Assembly (NCBI GenBank): GCA_026874595.1
Contig: CM049320.1
Coordinates: forward strand, 6,017,464-6,081,463
Source of the DNA: Sipunculus nudus
Lineage: Eukaryota; Annelida; Sipuncula; Golfingiida; Sipunculidae
Reading direction: 5' to 3'
DNA: 64,000 nt
Positions within the stretch are counted from its first letter, which is position 1, and each line of letters starts with the position of its first letter. This document shows positions 62,101 through 64,000 of the stretch, in pieces. A model generated the notes under the pieces. That model was not told the DNA's origin and did not search any database. It saw only the letters and a list, made by a program, of their open reading frames with translations. Both the position numbers and the translations under genes were made by a program.

Positions 62101-63440
62101 ACAGAGCCTGAGAGTCCACCGATCCATGTACAATATTCTTGTGCGAGTTATACGGTATGCTATAGGTAACGCAAAGCCTTCTTACATGATGTACTTATTC
62201 GCTCAATGGACTTATGCTTTAACAGCAAGGGTTGACAACCGTAAAAGAAATAACAATAAAGTTCAAATAGTTTGTTCATAATCTTGCCAGACAGAAATTT
62301 GCCATTAAGATGTTGAAGCTTGCAATTATTTTGACTCTTTTACCGAAGACGCCTTTGTTTCTGACAAGTTCCAAGTTATTGTGTTCTTCAAGTATTTGAT
62401 AGAGTCCTGCCATTCTAGATAAACACCATTTATCTTATTCGGTCTAGCTGGATACACACAGTAAAATATAAGACGTTCTTTTCCTGGGTTATATAACGTC
62501 ATATTTTTCAGTAAAAGTTTCAAATTCTTTAACCATAGTTTGTAGCCCAGTCCGAGCTTTAAAATCAAGTAAAATTGTTTCGCGTCGCCAACAGCACCAG
62601 CAAAATAATTTCCAATTTAACATCCTATACCCTTATTTGTGAGACGTTTTAAAGCTCGTCCAGATAAATATCAAATAGAAGGGGGATTAATACACTCCAT
62701 TGGCTTTCACCGTTATGAGCTCCAACCTGTTCAGATCCAACATCATTCCATTTGTCTTAATAACAGGTCTCTGGTAGATATCTGCTAGTAATTCTAATGA
62801 AAGTAAGCGAAACATTGCGTTTCACGAGTAAATAGAAAAACTTATGAATATTAATTCTGCCAAAAGCATGTGACGCATCAACAAACCAACTGTACACTGA
62901 TGACCCATTCCATACGTTATCTACAATAACCTCCTCCAGCACTACTGTGCACACAAGTTAGTCGAATGCCCTTTGCAGTTGAGACGTGCCAAGTTTATCT
63001 ACATTTTTCTGAATAAAAACACTATCAAGTAATTTATTGAAACAACTTGACAATGAAATACCCCTATAATTATAACTACAGCTGAGGTCCCCTCTTGGGT
63101 CTTTTGGTACAGGAATAATTACGTAAGTATTCATGTCAACTGGGATAAAAAATTGATAATGAAAAATTTACAAAAAAATGTTGCGTTCCTCTTAGGATAT
63201 GGACAGACTGTAGAAATGACCTTCCGTCAGATTTAACCCCTTTTTTAAATAATGTACAGCCATCTTAACGCTGGATACACTAATGTTAAGAGTATCCTTT
63301 GGTGATATATTTTGATTGCCTGAATATCATTAAGTTTATCCGCATTATCTGGAAGCATATTATATAAGTGTCCCAAAGTGATTCGCACTTTCTGTACTAG
63401 TAACTTTATTTACAATAACGCCACCTGAATTCATCTTCTT
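62100..63440 (-). pseudogene. Third dead LINE, reverse-transcriptase fragment
   Basis: Minus strand: VIIPVPKDPRGDLS, then YNYRGISLSSCFNKLLDSVF (63050-63120), then LEEVIVDNVWNGSSVYSWF and VDASHAFGRINIHKF (62820-62910). After that come LYNPGKERLIFYC and YLEWQDSIKYLKNTITWNLS (62380-62480), and a C-terminal tail with NILMANFCLARL and PYNSHKNIVHG near 62130-62310. The order matches a non-LTR RT. The usual DASKAFD reads DASHAFG, the palm with YADD is deleted, and many stops and shifts are present. Confidence 0.85.
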
Positions 63441-64000
63441 TACTTCGCGCCATAGGTCTCAGTCACGACTAATATTTGTCATTTCTGCCATACGTTGCTA
63501 ACGTAGGTTTGACTCATGTATTTGGAAGTTTCTTACTATTATGTTATATATTGCACTGGAACCGGATAACCCATAAACAGTCTATAAGAATTTTAAAATT
63601 TAATATTAATAACTATAAAGTAAATGTATAATCTACAAACATTTATCCCAATTTTCTATTACAATTTAATGGATTTTAGATACAAATTATATGAATAAAA
63701 AATTGTTGTCTGAAGTTAGTGCTATGTCTGTTAAAACTTTAAACGATAACAAATTAGAATTAAGTCGCACATCTATTAGTTGATGAAATACATAACTTTT
63801 AATAAGTCATTATAAGAATTAACCACAGTCTCATTAAATATATTAAAAATACTGGTATATGTACTTTATATTGTGACGGCTCTAATTTGGTAAATCGGAC
63901 GTGTTTACGACACAGGCGGCCACGTGTACTTTAGTGCAGTGGGTCAGGCACCACAGCCCCTATTGAATGACAAATACAAGGTTTTGCACTCCCTTGAAAG
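63441..64000. other. Window end, nothing recognised
   Basis: AT-rich DNA, with a slightly GC-richer last 120 bp that matches no family I know. Confidence 0.4.

Overview
The window is animal nuclear DNA: AT-rich, with spliced genes using GT-AG introns, long (TA)n tracts and many decayed transposons. A triosephosphate isomerase gene, a short lectin combining a PAN-like and a C-type domain, a tandem family of GT10 fucosyltransferases and several dispersed repeat types all fit a mollusc, most likely a bivalve. That placement is an inference; I cannot name the species.

Layout. 1-8.9 kb: first four coding exons of triosephosphate isomerase (TPI) on the minus strand, residues 1-152. The remaining exons lie left of the window. 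A PIF/Harbinger transposase fragment sits in intron 4. 8.9-14.15 kb: a mosaic repeat island bounded by long inverted repeats built of palindromic CCCGGG/GAATTC subunits, like a foldback element. It holds an LTR remnant, a degenerate ~250-bp tandem array, a GC-rich foldable segment, a Penelope-like GIY-YIG endonuclease fragment and, just downstream of that, a hammerhead ribozyme whose core and stems can be read base by base. 14.2-25 kb: a dead lectin copy (16.3-17.7 kb) and an intact four-exon lectin (20.3-21.4 kb), with dispersed repeats and MITEs around them.

25.3-58.4 kb: GT10 (alpha-1,3-fucosyltransferase-like) genes on the minus strand. FT1 (25.4-26.5 kb) stands apart. It is separated from the cluster by about 10 kb of intergenic DNA with a pogo-like MITE, (TA)n tracts and two dead LINEs. 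FT2 (39.4-40.6), FT3 (47.4-48.6, one nonsense codon) and FT4 (55.3-56.4) form an array. Flank similarity shows that the array was last enlarged by duplication of a block running from one gene's start codon to the next gene's start codon. FT3 is therefore a hybrid: FT4-like coding sequence behind an FT2-like 5' flank. 58.4-64 kb: mostly non-coding, with a possible two-exon small secreted peptide at 61.3-61.5 kb and a LINE reverse-transcriptase relic at 62.1-63.4 kb.

Functional themes: TPI is a glycolytic housekeeping gene. The other recognisable genes concern surface and secreted glycans. The fucosyltransferases would add fucose to glycans in the Golgi, and the secreted EPN-type lectin would be expected to bind mannose- or fucose-like sugars. 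Whether their proximity matters functionally cannot be told from the sequence.
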